Shown here: one piece after another, positions 36,066-45,710 of the stretch
Numbering within the stretch: the stretch's first letter is position 1
Layout: every line of letters begins with the position of its first letter
Source: an uncultured Bacteroidota bacterium
GTDB lineage: Bacteria > Bacteroidota > Bacteroidia > Chitinophagales > Chitinophagaceae
Direction of reading: 5' to 3'
Assembly: GCA_903824725.1 (NCBI GenBank)
Contig: CAIJXU010000054.1
Location: 31,837-95,836 of the forward strand
DNA: 64,000 bases
Program-made: the position numbers and the translations under genes
Notes under the pieces: generated by a model
Told to the model about the DNA's origin: nothing
The model's input: only the letters and a program-made list of their open reading frames with translations
Database searches by the model: none

Positions 36066-37934
36066 ATGAAAAAGTATTTTTTTCTACTTCTTGCATTTAT
36101 TCCCTTTTTGTCATTTGCGCAAACAATAGATTCTGCCTGGGTAGTGAACAACTATACCAAAACAGAACTAATGATACCCATGCGTGATGGTATTAAATTA
36201 TTTACTACCATTTATGCTCCGAAAGATAACACTGAAAAGCATCCTATTCTTTTAGAAAGAACGCCCTATTCTTGCGCACCCTATGGCAATAATTTTAAAA
36301 GTTATTGGAATTCTCCAAGAAAGTATTTCTTAAAAGAAAACTATATACTCATTATACAAGATGTGCGAGGACGTTGGATGAGCGAGGGAAGTTTTGAAGA
36401 TGTAAGACCTTATATCCCTAATAAAAAAGCAGGACAAATTGATGAAGCAACAGACACTTATGATGCAATTGATTGGATGGTAAAAAATGTAAGCAATAAC
36501 AATGGCAATGTAGGCGTGTTTGGTATATCCTACCCAGGCTTCTATGCCACATTAGCAACATTGAGTAACCACCCTGCGTTAAAAGCAGTAAGCCCTCAAG
36601 CGCCCGTTACAGAATGGTTTATTGGTGACGATTTTCACCACAATGGCGCTTTTATGCTAGCAGATGGTTTTGCATTTTACTCAGGTTTTGGAAAGCCCCG
36701 ACCTAAACCAACCACTGTTGGACCTAAAGGGTTTAATTTCACCAACCCAGATAATTTTGATTTTTACTTACAAACAGGCGCCATTCCAAATTATACAAAA
36801 TTGATGGGTGATAGTATTCAATTCTGGAATGATTTAATGGCACATCCAAATTATGATGAATTTTGGCAAGTAAGAAACACCAGAAAACATGTAGAAGATA
36901 TTAATCCTTCAATTGCAACTTTAATTGTTGGTGGTTTATATGATGCAGAGGATTGTTTTGGAGCTTGGAATTTATACAAAGCCATAGAAGCCAAAGCGAA
37001 GAATAATAATAAATTGGTCATGGGACCTTGGTACCATGGGCAATGGGCAAGTAATGATGGAAGTCAATTAGGTAATGTTCAATTCGGAAGTAATACTAGC
37101 GAATGGTATGGACAAAATATAGAACTCCCCTTCTTTAATTATTACTTGAAAAATAAAGGTAGTATTGATAAAATTAAAGAAGCGAATATCTTTTTCTCTG
37201 GTAGTAATGAATGGAGACAATTACCAATTTGGCCAATGGCTGACATGAAAATGCAATCGTATTTATTAAGTGACCATGGGACTTTAAAAGCAGGCAGCAA
37301 AGCCACTAGTGTTTCTGGTTATGAAGAATACATTAGCGACCCGGCTAAACCAGTTCCATATATATCTGATAACTATATGATGAAAAGCAAGCCAGCAAGA
37401 CATTACAGAGAATATATGGATGATGATCAGAAATTTACTTCAAGAAGAACTGATGTGCTAGTATACAAAACGCCTGTATTAACCGAAGACCTTACATTAG
37501 GAGGCCCTGTGGTGGCTGATTTAATGGTCGCCATGTCAGGTACCGATGCCGATTTTGTAGTAAAGTTAATAGATGTGTATCCAGATAATTTTGAATATGA
37601 AACTAATAAAAAAGATTATTTAATGAGCGGATATCAGCAATTAGTAAGAGGTGAAATAATGAGAGGCAAGTATAGAAATAGTTTTGAGAAGCCAGAAGCA
37701 TTTGTACCTAATAAACCAACTTCGGTTAAGTTTACTTTACCCGATATTGCACATACTTTCAAAAAAGGTCATCGCATGATGATACAAATACAAAGTAGCT
37801 GGTTCCCACTAGTAGATAGAAATCCACAACAATTCATGAACATTTACCAAGCCAAGGATAGCGATTTCAAAAAAGCTACCATTCGTATTTATCATGACGC
37901 CTCTGTGATTCAGCTACCCGTATTAAAATCTTAA
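36066..37934 (+). CDS. CocE/NonD-family hydrolase (X-Pro dipeptidyl-peptidase S15 type)
   Basis: 622 aa exported enzyme; signal peptide 1-19 (FLSFA-Q). The alpha/beta-hydrolase core carries the nucleophile Ser155 in VFGISYPGFYATL; RDGIKLFTTIYAPKD and IIQDVRGRWMSEGSF are family-typical. A helical cap follows, and the last about 200 residues form the jelly-roll PepX_C domain (HRMMIQIQSSWFPLVDRNPQ). Related enzymes act as acyl-amino-acid or glutaryl esterases/acylases or proline peptidases. The substrate is unknown. It is a single gene with a palindrome at its start and a strong terminator after it. Confidence 0.92.
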   Translation: MKKYFFLLLAFIPFLSFAQTIDSAWVVNNYTKTELMIPMRDGIKLFTTIYAPKDNTEKHPILLERTPYSCAPYGNNFKSYWNSPRKYFLKENYILIIQDVRGRWMSEGSFEDVRPYIPNKKAGQIDEATDTYDAIDWMVKNVSNNNGNVGVFGISYPGFYATLATLSNHPALKAVSPQAPVTEWFIGDDFHHNGAFMLADGFAFYSGFGKPRPKPTTVGPKGFNFTNPDNFDFYLQTGAIPNYTKLMGDSIQFWNDLMAHPNYDEFWQVRNTRKHVEDINPSIATLIVGGLYDAEDCFGAWNLYKAIEAKAKNNNKLVMGPWYHGQWASNDGSQLGNVQFGSNTSEWYGQNIELPFFNYYLKNKGSIDKIKEANIFFSGSNEWRQLPIWPMADMKMQSYLLSDHGTLKAGSKATSVSGYEEYISDPAKPVPYISDNYMMKSKPARHYREYMDDDQKFTSRRTDVLVYKTPVLTEDLTLGGPVVADLMVAMSGTDADFVVKLIDVYPDNFEYETNKKDYLMSGYQQLVRGEIMRGKYRNSFEKPEAFVPNKPTSVKFTLPDIAHTFKKGHRMMIQIQSSWFPLVDRNPQQFMNIYQAKDSDFKKATIRIYHDASVIQLPVLKS

Positions 37935-37969
37935 TTAAAAATATAGAAGCTTAGTAAAGTCGCTTCATC

Positions 37970-38010
37970 AAAAAAGCCTTCTTCTATTTAATATAGAAGT
38001 AGGCTTTTTT
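37970..38010. terminator. Strong bidirectional intrinsic terminator
   Basis: AAAAAAGCCTTCTTCTAT, loop TTAAT, ATAGAAGTAGGCTTTTTT: an 18-bp stem with a single mismatch. It lies between the convergent CocE and CBS-domain genes. Confidence 0.9.
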
Positions 38011-38040
38011 ATTTAAAATAGTTTTTCGATTTTTTTTGAC

Positions 38041-38472
38041 CTATTTTAAATTCATATAATTCTGTAAATGTTCAATAAGTGATTTTTGAGAGTCAATTGT
38101 ATGTTTGATTATATCACTTTGACTAATTAAATTAATTAGCTTTCCATTTTCAAAAACGGGTAAATACCGTAAAGTATTTTCAGTCATTATTCTACTGCAC
38201 TCTTCAATGGTGTCACAACTATTTAAAATAGGCATATCAGTAATCATAATCTCATCGACAGTGGTAGTATTAGAAGCCCTTCCTTCTAATACTACTTTTC
38301 TAGCATAATCTCTTTCAGTAAACATACCAACATACTCTTCTCCTTCTAAAACTATGAGGCAGCCAATATTAGCAGTCGCCATTATTTTTAAAGCATCAAA
38401 AATGCTCGTGGAACTAGAAACAGTGATGAGTTTTCTATTTTTACTACTTAATAAATCCTTAATCGTTGGCAT
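38041..38472 (-). CDS. Two-CBS-domain protein
   Basis: 143 aa consisting only of a CBS pair (Bateman module). Domain 1 is about residues 15-70 (TVSSSTSIFDALKIMATANIGCLIVLEGEEYVGMFTERD) and domain 2 about 80-135 (MITDMPILNSCDTIEECSRI..LRYLPVFENGKLINLISQSDI). Such stand-alone modules bind adenosine nucleotides and regulate partners. The partner is unknown. Confidence 0.9.
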   Translation of the reverse strand: MPTIKDLLSSKNRKLITVSSSTSIFDALKIMATANIGCLIVLEGEEYVGMFTERDYARKVVLEGRASNTTTVDEIMITDMPILNSCDTIEECSRIMTENTLRYLPVFENGKLINLISQSDIIKHTIDSQKSLIEHLQNYMNLK

Positions 38473-38613
38473 AAATATTTATTTAACTTATTCAAATATG
38501 AATCAAGAAAATTCTAATTCTAATCATTGCCTAACACTAATGTAAAGCAATTCTTACAAGAAATGTTAAATTACCTTACTACTAAAAAATGATATATATC
38601 ATCTTCCCAAAAT

Positions 38614-39710
38614 TTACAAGCTAGAGAGTATCGTACTTTTCAAAATAGAAACCAGCCGTTCAAAATCTTCTGACGCATTATTACAAAGTATAATTAAAGT
38701 GGCCCTATTGTTTAAAAAACGCATTATAATTGTTTTATAACCTGGGTTATCACCATTATGCCAAACAATGTTTTCTTTAGGAATTAAGTCCCATCCAAAC
38801 CCATAGTTTGAAATGCTTCCATTTGTTAAAGCCATTGGAGTAAAAGCATCTACTAAAGTAGTTTGGCTAATTAATTTATTGGTATATAAAGCCTGATCCC
38901 ACTTTAATAAATCATCCACCGTTGAACTAATACGACCCGGCCCTTTTCGATTACCCAACCATATTGTATAATTAGAAGAAGGGAAGGAATCTGCCCGAAT
39001 GTATTGCTGTTTTTCAGTTACAAAAACATGTCCTAAGGCGAAGTTTTTAATTGCCGCTTTTTCTTTTAAACTCCTAATAGCAGTATGACTCATATCTAGT
39101 TTATGAAAAATTTCGGTTGTACAAAATTCAACAAAATCGCGACCACTTACTTTTTCGGTGATACTAGCCAATAGTACATACCCAGTATTGCTGTATAAAT
39201 ATTGAGTGCCTGGTTCAAATAATTTAGCAGGGGCATAAGTATTTAAATAACTGATAATATCCTCATTGCCTGCTACTTTTGATTTATCCCAATGCGCATC
39301 CATCATTGCCTGATAATCAGGGAGGCCGCTGGTATGGGTAAGCAATTGTCTGATGGTAATACCTTTGTAAGGAATGGAGATATACTTTTCTACTAAATCG
39401 TCATAATTTAATAAGCCCTTTTCCTTTAACATCATAATAGTCATTGCGGTAAACTGCTTGCTAACAGATGCTAATTCAAAAATACTCGAAGTAGTTAATT
39501 TTTTTGTTCGGCATAGTTAATATAGCCCGCTGCCTTTTTAAATTTGACTTTCCCTTTTTCTGCTATCAATACAACACCACTAAATTTATTACTATCCACA
39601 AATAAGTTAATGGCAGCATCAGCTTTCGTATAATCAATACTTTGTCCAAAAGCTATATGAGTAGTAATTAATAGGGCTAATAAAAATAAATATTGTTTAA
39701 TGTGCTTCAT
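38614..39710 (-). pseudogene. Class C beta-lactamase-like serine hydrolase split by one frameshift in an A7 run
   Basis: The first 71 codons (39710-39495) give a signal peptide (HIAFGQ) and the domain start (FSGVVLIAEKGKVKFKKAAGYINYAEQKN), then a stop. If one A is added to the homopolymer in GAACAAAAAAATTAAC (about 39499-39510), the frame continues as KKLTTSSIFELASVSKQFTA into the 276-codon frame ending at 38614. This restores the SxxK motif SVSK, then HTSGLPDY, the YxN motif YSNTGY and HNGDNPGYKT. The joined protein would be about 365 aa, a normal length. Either the gene is inactivated, the base is a sequencing error, or a -1 slip on A AAA AAA produces the full protein. Neither half alone has a complete active site. 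Confidence 0.85.
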
Positions 39711-39744
39711 GTTTATCTGAATTGTTAATGTAATTTAATAAAAG

Positions 39745-40335
39745 TTACAAGTGTAACATAGAAAAAAAGTCATCTTCCTTCATTTCAAGCACGGCTCCAG
39801 GAGGTAAATTGACAATACTGATATCCTCTATGTCAGTTCGAATAAGCCGAATACACTTATGATTTACAGCGGCAACCATTTTTCGAACCTGATGAAATTT
39901 ACCTTCAGTTAAGGTAATTTGCAGCCAGCTGTTTTGTACATTTTCATGTAAAAAATCGGCTGCCTCCCATAAATAAGAAGGCTTATCCACTTGAATGACT
40001 TCACAAGGTGTTGTTATGAAACTGTTTCCATTAGGAGCACTGATAGCAATACCATTAGCTAATTGTATTAAGGTTTCTGGAATCACTTTATTTTGAACTT
40101 GGACTAGATAAGTTCGCTTATGCGGTACCAATGACTGAAACAATAGCTTTGTTATTTTTTTATTGGTAGTTAGCAATAATAAACCTTCTGAATTTTGATC
40201 TAAGCGACCTATAGCATGGGTGCCAGGGGGAAATGCAAAATCTAGATCACATAATAATTTTACCGAATGACAGCTTACAAATTGCGACACCATATGAATG
40301 GGCTTATTCAATACAAAATAACGGTGTGCTTGCAT
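39745..40335 (-). CDS. rluE: rRNA pseudouridine synthase, RsuA/RluE family
   Basis: 196 aa. The catalytic motif GRLDQNSEGLLLLTTN gives Asp46; FVLNKPIHMVSQFV at the start and TEGKFHQVRKMVAAVNH near the end are typical. It lacks an N-terminal S4 domain, as RluE does, pointing to modification of 23S rRNA near U2457. Divergent from the VF530 gene with a 25-base gap. RluE is preferred over RsuA or RluB because of the missing S4 domain. Confidence 0.88.
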   Translation of the reverse strand: MQAHRYFVLNKPIHMVSQFVSCHSVKLLCDLDFAFPPGTHAIGRLDQNSEGLLLLTTNKKITKLLFQSLVPHKRTYLVQVQNKVIPETLIQLANGIAISAPNGNSFITTPCEVIQVDKPSYLWEAADFLHENVQNSWLQITLTEGKFHQVRKMVAAVNHKCIRLIRTDIEDISIVNLPPGAVLEMKEDDFFSMLHL

Positions 40336-40360
40336 AGCGGCAAATTACTTAATATTGCAT

Positions 40361-40579
40361 ATGCAACAAGCGTCCAATGACCCTTTACACGGAAAAACCC
40401 TGGAATTTATAGTTACTGAACTAGTAGCCTATTTTGGCTGGGAAGTATTAGGACAGCATATCCCAATTAATTGCTTTAATAGCAACCCAAGTATTCAATC
40501 AAGTTTGAAATTTTTGCGAAAAACACCTTGGGCAAGAACAAAAGTGGAAGAATTATATATTAGAATGATTACAAACTAA
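40361..40579 (+). CDS. VF530-family putative DNA-binding protein (DUF2132)
   Basis: 72 aa. It matches the small VF530 family: NDPLHGKTLEFIVTELV, then FGWEVLGQHIPINCF, and PSIQSSLKFLRKTPWARTKVEELY. The family has a DNA-binding-like helical fold of unknown function. ATG 40361 is used; an in-frame TTG two codons earlier is unnecessary. Its stop lies inside the end of the metallophosphoesterase gene on the other strand (11-base overlap). Confidence 0.9.
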   Translation: MQQASNDPLHGKTLEFIVTELVAYFGWEVLGQHIPINCFNSNPSIQSSLKFLRKTPWARTKVEELYIRMITN

Positions 40580-41408
40580 GTTCCTTCATCTTATCAGTAG
40601 GGTTCATCATATATGTAATCATCGTATTATCCTTCATTAGTTCTACTACTCTAAATCCTTTGTAAGGCGTACCCCAGTTTCCTCCAATATGTGCATCAAA
40701 TAAAAAAGGTACTTTTTCAACCATCTTCACGCCATCTTGATCATGTTCATGCCCATGAAAAACCGCCCTTACATTCGGATATTTTTTAATGATCTCAAAT
40801 ACAGCAGGGGTATCAATTCCATTGGCAGTCCATTTGGCTTGAGGAATATGTAAAAAAATAAAACAATGTTTTTTGCTTTTGTGTTCTTCTAATTTATTGG
40901 ATAACCAATCTAAATTGGGTGAAACATACAAACCTTTTTCATTGGAAGTATCTCCTAATAATATCGCATTGTCTTTTACAACAACATCATGATTTAAGGG
41001 CATACCCCATATTTCATTCCAATACGCATCCGAAACCATATCATGATTACCCCTAGTAACATAGAGCGGCATGATTAAACTATCTAATTTAGATTTCACT
41101 AAGGGCATGAATGATTTTTCATTATGAATGAGGTCCCCATTCATTACGCAAAAATCCAACGGACTTTGTTGATGGAACAAATTTATTTGTTGTGTAATGG
41201 TGTCCATCATTTGTTCATATGGGGTACCTGGCTGACCATAATGTGCATCAGAGGCTACTGCAAACCTTAGCTTCACTTTATCACGATACGACATTACTTC
41301 TGCAGCAGTTAAAGTTGTCCATTTACCTGTAAGTAAGAAAGCGGATGCAAAGGAGATGTTTTTAATAAACTTTCTACGTGAATCGGGTGCCATTTTAGAA
41401 GTAGTCAT
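40569..41408 (-). CDS. Tat-exported metallophosphoesterase
   Basis: 279 aa. The N-terminus has a twin-arginine motif (SRRKFIKN, residues 10-17) and a hydrophobic stretch, so it is exported folded by Tat. Calcineurin-like motifs: ASDAHYG (DxH), FCVMNGDLIHN (GDxx), VTRGNHDMVS (GNHD), and VFHGHEHDQDG (GHxH). Substrates could be phosphodiesters or nucleotides. The gene lies alone; its end overlaps the VF530 end. Confidence 0.9.
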   Translation of the reverse strand: MTTSKMAPDSRRKFIKNISFASAFLLTGKWTTLTAAEVMSYRDKVKLRFAVASDAHYGQPGTPYEQMMDTITQQINLFHQQSPLDFCVMNGDLIHNEKSFMPLVKSKLDSLIMPLYVTRGNHDMVSDAYWNEIWGMPLNHDVVVKDNAILLGDTSNEKGLYVSPNLDWLSNKLEEHKSKKHCFIFLHIPQAKWTANGIDTPAVFEIIKKYPNVRAVFHGHEHDQDGVKMVEKVPFLFDAHIGGNWGTPYKGFRVVELMKDNTMITYMMNPTDKMKELSL

Positions 41409-41464
41409 AACATATTATTTGATACTTAAAAGTACCGAAATTGTTAATGCAACAGATAAGTTTA

Positions 41465-41926
41465 TTAATCCTTAACGATAATATCATTAATGATTTTAAG
41501 ATGATGGTTGGTATGGATCGCAAAAAATGTACGACTAGGCTTAATATTTAACTGCCCAAAAAAGGGATGTGTAAAATAGTGATTAGGTGCCATGGCATCC
41601 AATGATTTTATACTTTCCCTAGCTTTTGCGAAGCTTTCAGTTAATGAATTTGGAGTAATAGTTGAGGAAGGCAATACGGATGCAGGTGCTTTAGCACGGC
41701 CTCTTGGAAAACTTTTTAAGAAAAAAACAATTGCCCTTTTCTTATTAAAACGCCATTGATATAAACTAGGATCTGCATTTTTCATGGCTTCTATAATTTG
41801 AATAATTACTAGTAAGCTATGTTCAATATGCCAACCCACAGTAGCATCAGAAACCATTGAATTGGTTTCGGAAAAATGGGTAATTTTTGATTCTAATTGG
41901 TCAAGGACAGAGGATAATTTATTCAT
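41465..41926 (-). CDS. DUF1569-like (DinB-superfamily) protein
   Basis: 153 aa, helical. Histidines in VGWHIEHSLLVI and in FAIHTNHHLKII occupy the metal-site positions of the DinB four-helix bundle, as in the DUF1569 family. Such proteins are thiol-transferase-like or uncharacterised. ATG 41926 is preferred to an in-frame TTG at 41938. No partner gene is apparent. Confidence 0.7.
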   Translation of the reverse strand: MNKLSSVLDQLESKITHFSETNSMVSDATVGWHIEHSLLVIIQIIEAMKNADPSLYQWRFNKKRAIVFFLKSFPRGRAKAPASVLPSSTITPNSLTESFAKARESIKSLDAMAPNHYFTHPFFGQLNIKPSRTFFAIHTNHHLKIINDIIVKD

Positions 41927-41956
41927 TTTTATTGCCAATTCAAATGATCAATGTGT

Positions 41957-42181
41957 TTATGATGTTTTCTTTGGAGGAAGCGCAAAAGCTGTCGCTTCAT
42001 GCTCGAAATTGCCATTGTGCGCGCCATCACAAAAAGGTTTGTTTTTACTTAATCCGCAACGACAAAGTCCTATCACTTCTCGTCCTGCAACATCATAAGT
42101 ATTCCCAGCACGATCTACTATGGTGAAATCTCCTTCTACTTTTAAAGAGCCATTATTGTTAATGGTAATTTTAGTTGACAT
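41957..42181 (-). CDS. CDGSH iron-sulfur domain protein
   Basis: 74 aa. The single CDGSH motif is VIGLCRCGLSKNKPFCDGAH; the 2Fe-2S cluster ligands are Cys40, Cys42, Cys51 and His55. Like mitoNEET-type proteins it probably carries a labile redox cluster. The upstream half (GSLKVEGDFTIVDRAG) is a small strand region. It lies 30 bases upstream of the DUF1569-like gene on the same strand and may be cotranscribed. Confidence 0.93.
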   Translation of the reverse strand: MSTKITINNNGSLKVEGDFTIVDRAGNTYDVAGREVIGLCRCGLSKNKPFCDGAHNGNFEHEATAFALPPKKTS

Positions 42182-42275
42182 ATATTTTTTTTAGGCCCTA
42201 AAAATAAAGCATTAGGATCAATATTGTACAATTTATTAAATTAAATAGAATGGATAGGGCACTTATTTATGTATT

Positions 42276-43229
42276 CTATTTACTAGTAAGGATTAAACTT
42301 TTTGCGATTTGATCTAAAACCAGAAAGGCCGTTTCGGCCATTTTATTTCCTTTGTTATCTAAAAGTGGATTAATCTCAGCAAATTCAATACAACACACTT
42401 TTCCCGTTAGTAAAAATTGCTCTATGATTTGTGTTATTTCCTCTGATGAAAACCCTACAGGTACTGGCGTACCTGTACCATAGGAGACGGTGTCACAATC
42501 CATAGAGTCAACATCAAATGAAATATAAATTTGATCGCAATTATTTAACTGTTGAATTGCTTCTTTAACACAATACAATAATCCCTTTTCTCTCATCTGT
42601 TCAACTTTATAAAATTGAATATGATGTTGATCGATAATGTTTTTTTCTGCAGATTCATAATCACGCAAACCAAAATAAATTAAATCAGAAGGAACTACTT
42701 TGGGTCCTGGTATTGAAATATTTTTTAAAATATCCCACTGAGAAATCGTCGCATTGCTAGGTTCATTGATTTTGGATTCGATATGATCCATATTCAATGC
42801 TGCGGCGACTGGCATACCATGAATATTACCAGATGGCGATGTAAATGGAGAATGCAAATCGGCGTGAGCGTCTATCCAAATAACGCCTAATCTTTTATCC
42901 GGGTTAGCTGCTTTTATTCCGCTCATAGTACCTAATGCAGATGAGTGATCGCCAGATAATACCATGGGAAAATTTCCTTCATGTATCGTACTTGTTACAG
43001 CGTTCGCTATTCTTTGACATTGTTCCTTTACCTGCTCGATACGTTTAGCGAAATCATTTGTATTTTTTTGATAGATGGATTCATTATGCGTTGCAACATC
43101 TAAAAATAAGTGACGATGAAAAAAATCATTATTTTGATTAATCGCAGCTATTTCAATAGCATCAATACCCATATCTGAGCCGCGGGTACCCGCGCCAATA
43201 TCTGATCTATTCTTAATGATTTTAATCAT
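42276..43229 (-). CDS. Arginase (ureohydrolase family)
   Basis: 317 aa. Binuclear manganese ligands: His95 (SGDHSS), Asp120, His122, Asp124 (IDAHADLHSP), Asp239 and Asp241 (SFDVDSMDC). The GTGTPVPVG loop points to arginase rather than agmatinase, so it would release ornithine and urea from arginine. Its ATG lies inside the last codons of the preceding YncE-phosphoesterase gene (AATGATTAA; 8-base overlap), a translational-coupling arrangement. No urease genes are in the window. Confidence 0.9.
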   Translation of the reverse strand: MIKIIKNRSDIGAGTRGSDMGIDAIEIAAINQNNDFFHRHLFLDVATHNESIYQKNTNDFAKRIEQVKEQCQRIANAVTSTIHEGNFPMVLSGDHSSALGTMSGIKAANPDKRLGVIWIDAHADLHSPFTSPSGNIHGMPVAAALNMDHIESKINEPSNATISQWDILKNISIPGPKVVPSDLIYFGLRDYESAEKNIIDQHHIQFYKVEQMREKGLLYCVKEAIQQLNNCDQIYISFDVDSMDCDTVSYGTGTPVPVGFSSEEITQIIEQFLLTGKVCCIEFAEINPLLDNKGNKMAETAFLVLDQIAKSLILTSK

Positions 43230-45630
43230 TATCTGTTGGTGTTACAAAAGCAGCACGGCGTGGTGCTGGGTAAGGTACATTCCCTTTTAATCCATGCCAT
43301 AACACTTTATTAAACTCAAAGTCATTGACTGCATCTTCAACAGCAAAATTAAATTGCTCCGATTTTTGTTGCCATTCATTACGAGCTGTATTTCGAGTAT
43401 TGGTATTAATCTTAGGTGCGATAGCTGAAAAAACAAAAGGCTTAGCGGTGGAATCAAAAGATCTCCAAAGTGGCATTGCAGCAGCATCATACTGCGTCAT
43501 AGGAGGTATCCCTAAAATTAACTCCATTGTTCGTAACATGGAGCTGGTGGAATAGGGGGTATGATCAACAAAATTTCTTTTAACAAAACCACCTGCCACA
43601 TAAGCCGTGCTTCGATGTGCATCCACATGATCAGAGCCATTTTGTGCATCGTCTTCTAATATAAATACAGCCGTTTCATTCCAAATTGAACTTTTTGATA
43701 ATGCTTCAATAAATAAACCCACTGCATAATCATTGTCTGCAACATGGGCATAAGGAGTAGGCCTGCCTAATCTTAAACCCTCTGTATGATCGTTACCAAA
43801 TCGAACTGTGTTAAATTGAGCAACTTTATTAATAGCCAATAAGGAATCAAAATCTTTTTTCCAAACTTGAAAACGATAAGCGTCTGTAATACCTAAATCA
43901 TAGGATGGATATTTGGCACAAAAATGATTTTTTAAAATAGGAATCGTAGGATTATTGGAAGAAACAAATTCCCCATAGGTTCTATAACTTACTCCATATC
44001 TATTACACTGATTCCATAAAAATCCATTTTTATTATTCGCAATTTCTCGCTCTCCTTCGCCACCATAAGTCCCTCCCCTACTACTATAACTACTTGGCCA
44101 TGTTTTTTCTAAATAATCGGTAGCGTAACCACCCATTGTCCAATTGTGTCCATCTGCACTCACTTCTGCATCAACATAAAAGTTATCAAGTAAAACAAAT
44201 GATTCAGCAATATGATGCTGATTTGGCGTTATATTTTTACCAAATAATAATAAACTGGTATCACCATTACCCGTTGGTATATCTGATAAAACTTGATCAT
44301 AAGTTCTATTTTCCTTAATCACATAAAATACATATTTGATGGGCGAACTTTGATTCATCTTCATTGGAATAGGAAATCCAGGTGCTGTCGAATCGGCAAA
44401 AATAGTTTTAGCTGCTGAATAAGGAGCATTTTTATAAACCGCTTTTGTATAATTTAATAAAATTTTATCCGTAGGTAAATCAATAACGCTCATTGTACCT
44501 TTAAAAATTCCACCTATATATTCTACTTCAGACCCAGGTTTAAAAGAAGCGCCATGACTAATCACTTCTTCTCTTGGACGAACCGGAGATGGACCAAATG
44601 GATTGGGTTTAGATGTAAACCCCTTTCCATTGGCAACCCATAATTTATTATTCAATACTCTCACCGAAGTTGGATACCAACCAACGGGTATATAGCCTTT
44701 ACCTACACTTTGACCAGGTTTGCTCACATCAAAAACAGCGATGCAATTATTATTTGCATTTGCTATATATAATCGTTTATGTAAAAAATCTAAACTTACA
44801 CTATTGGTAGTAGAACCGCTTGGCGAATTTGGATAAAGTGCAGCATCTAATGTCTCAATAACATGGTGTGTCGTTAGATCAATTACGGAAACGCTGTTAT
44901 CATTAGAATTACATAAGTATAAATATTTTCCATTGGGCGAAACCACCATTTCATTGGGATTATCCCCTACTTTAATCGAAGTTTTCCATCTGAATGTGGT
45001 TAAATCAAGTGTGTTTAACTGATCACATCCCCAACAACTAATATAGAGCTCATTATTATTTGGACTTAAAACACATGTATACGCTTCCCCATCCAATCCT
45101 AATTTTTTTACAATTTTACGAGTTGTTAAATCAAATATATAAAGTTGTTTATCTTCTCTGGTGACAACATATAATAAGTTTCGCTTTTCATCAAGTGCAA
45201 TACCAGAAGGCCCAATGGCATTCGGCCATGGCGCTCCTAATTTAAAAGTATCTTTATTAAATAAGTGTTTGTCTTTTAAAGCATACCTTATGATCATATT
45301 ATCATGACCACCAGATGCATATAAATATTTTTCGTCTGATGAAAATTGTAAACCATAAAACGATCTACCAATCACAATGGAATCAACTACTTTATTAGAA
45401 GTAGTTTCTATTAATTGAATGACTTGTACTCCATGCCCATTATTAGTAACTGCCATCCAATTGCCTGTTTTGCTAACAGCAATGTTTAATGGTAAGTCGC
45501 CTAAGCCAAAGGATTTTCCCACTGGACTTAGTTTCCAGCCATTAGGAAGGGTTATAGGCGCAGGAATAATTTGGGCATTGATCAATAAAGTGAAACATAA
45601 TGATATACTGAGTAAAATTGTTTTTTTCAT
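43222..45630 (-). CDS. Exported YncE-like beta-propeller fused to a phosphoesterase
   Basis: 802 aa. Signal peptide 1-19 (LLINA-Q). Residues about 45-400 form YVTN/YncE beta-propeller blades (repeats such as SPNGKYLYLCNSNDNSVSVIDL and FDLTTRKIVKKLGL). Residues about 430-770 form an alkaline-phosphatase-superfamily phosphoesterase domain of the acid-phosphatase/phospholipase C type (YVFYVIKENRTYDQVLSD, then DGHNWTMGGYATDYLE, and EDDAQNGSDHVDAHRSTAYVAGG). The N-terminal Thr/Ser nucleophile region resembles phosphodiesterases of this group. It probably acts in the periplasm or at the surface. It is cotranscribed and overlaps with arginase, a pairing without an obvious logic. Confidence 0.88.
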   Translation of the reverse strand: MKKTILLSISLCFTLLINAQIIPAPITLPNGWKLSPVGKSFGLGDLPLNIAVSKTGNWMAVTNNGHGVQVIQLIETTSNKVVDSIVIGRSFYGLQFSSDEKYLYASGGHDNMIIRYALKDKHLFNKDTFKLGAPWPNAIGPSGIALDEKRNLLYVVTREDKQLYIFDLTTRKIVKKLGLDGEAYTCVLSPNNNELYISCWGCDQLNTLDLTTFRWKTSIKVGDNPNEMVVSPNGKYLYLCNSNDNSVSVIDLTTHHVIETLDAALYPNSPSGSTTNSVSLDFLHKRLYIANANNNCIAVFDVSKPGQSVGKGYIPVGWYPTSVRVLNNKLWVANGKGFTSKPNPFGPSPVRPREEVISHGASFKPGSEVEYIGGIFKGTMSVIDLPTDKILLNYTKAVYKNAPYSAAKTIFADSTAPGFPIPMKMNQSSPIKYVFYVIKENRTYDQVLSDIPTGNGDTSLLLFGKNITPNQHHIAESFVLLDNFYVDAEVSADGHNWTMGGYATDYLEKTWPSSYSSRGGTYGGEGEREIANNKNGFLWNQCNRYGVSYRTYGEFVSSNNPTIPILKNHFCAKYPSYDLGITDAYRFQVWKKDFDSLLAINKVAQFNTVRFGNDHTEGLRLGRPTPYAHVADNDYAVGLFIEALSKSSIWNETAVFILEDDAQNGSDHVDAHRSTAYVAGGFVKRNFVDHTPYSTSSMLRTMELILGIPPMTQYDAAAMPLWRSFDSTAKPFVFSAIAPKINTNTRNTARNEWQQKSEQFNFAVEDAVNDFEFNKVLWHGLKGNVPYPAPRRAAFVTPTDND

Positions 45631-45710
45631 AGTTGGTCGTTTATTTCAATAACCTAAATTACAAAATATTTGCAAGACCTAATGTTAATAAAACATGAAG
45701 TGAACTGTTA

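Noticed and set aside
38589..38602. ATGATATATATCAT palindrome after the frameshifted serine hydrolase
   Set aside because: Simple AT-rich alternation expected by chance in this composition; no neighbouring signal.
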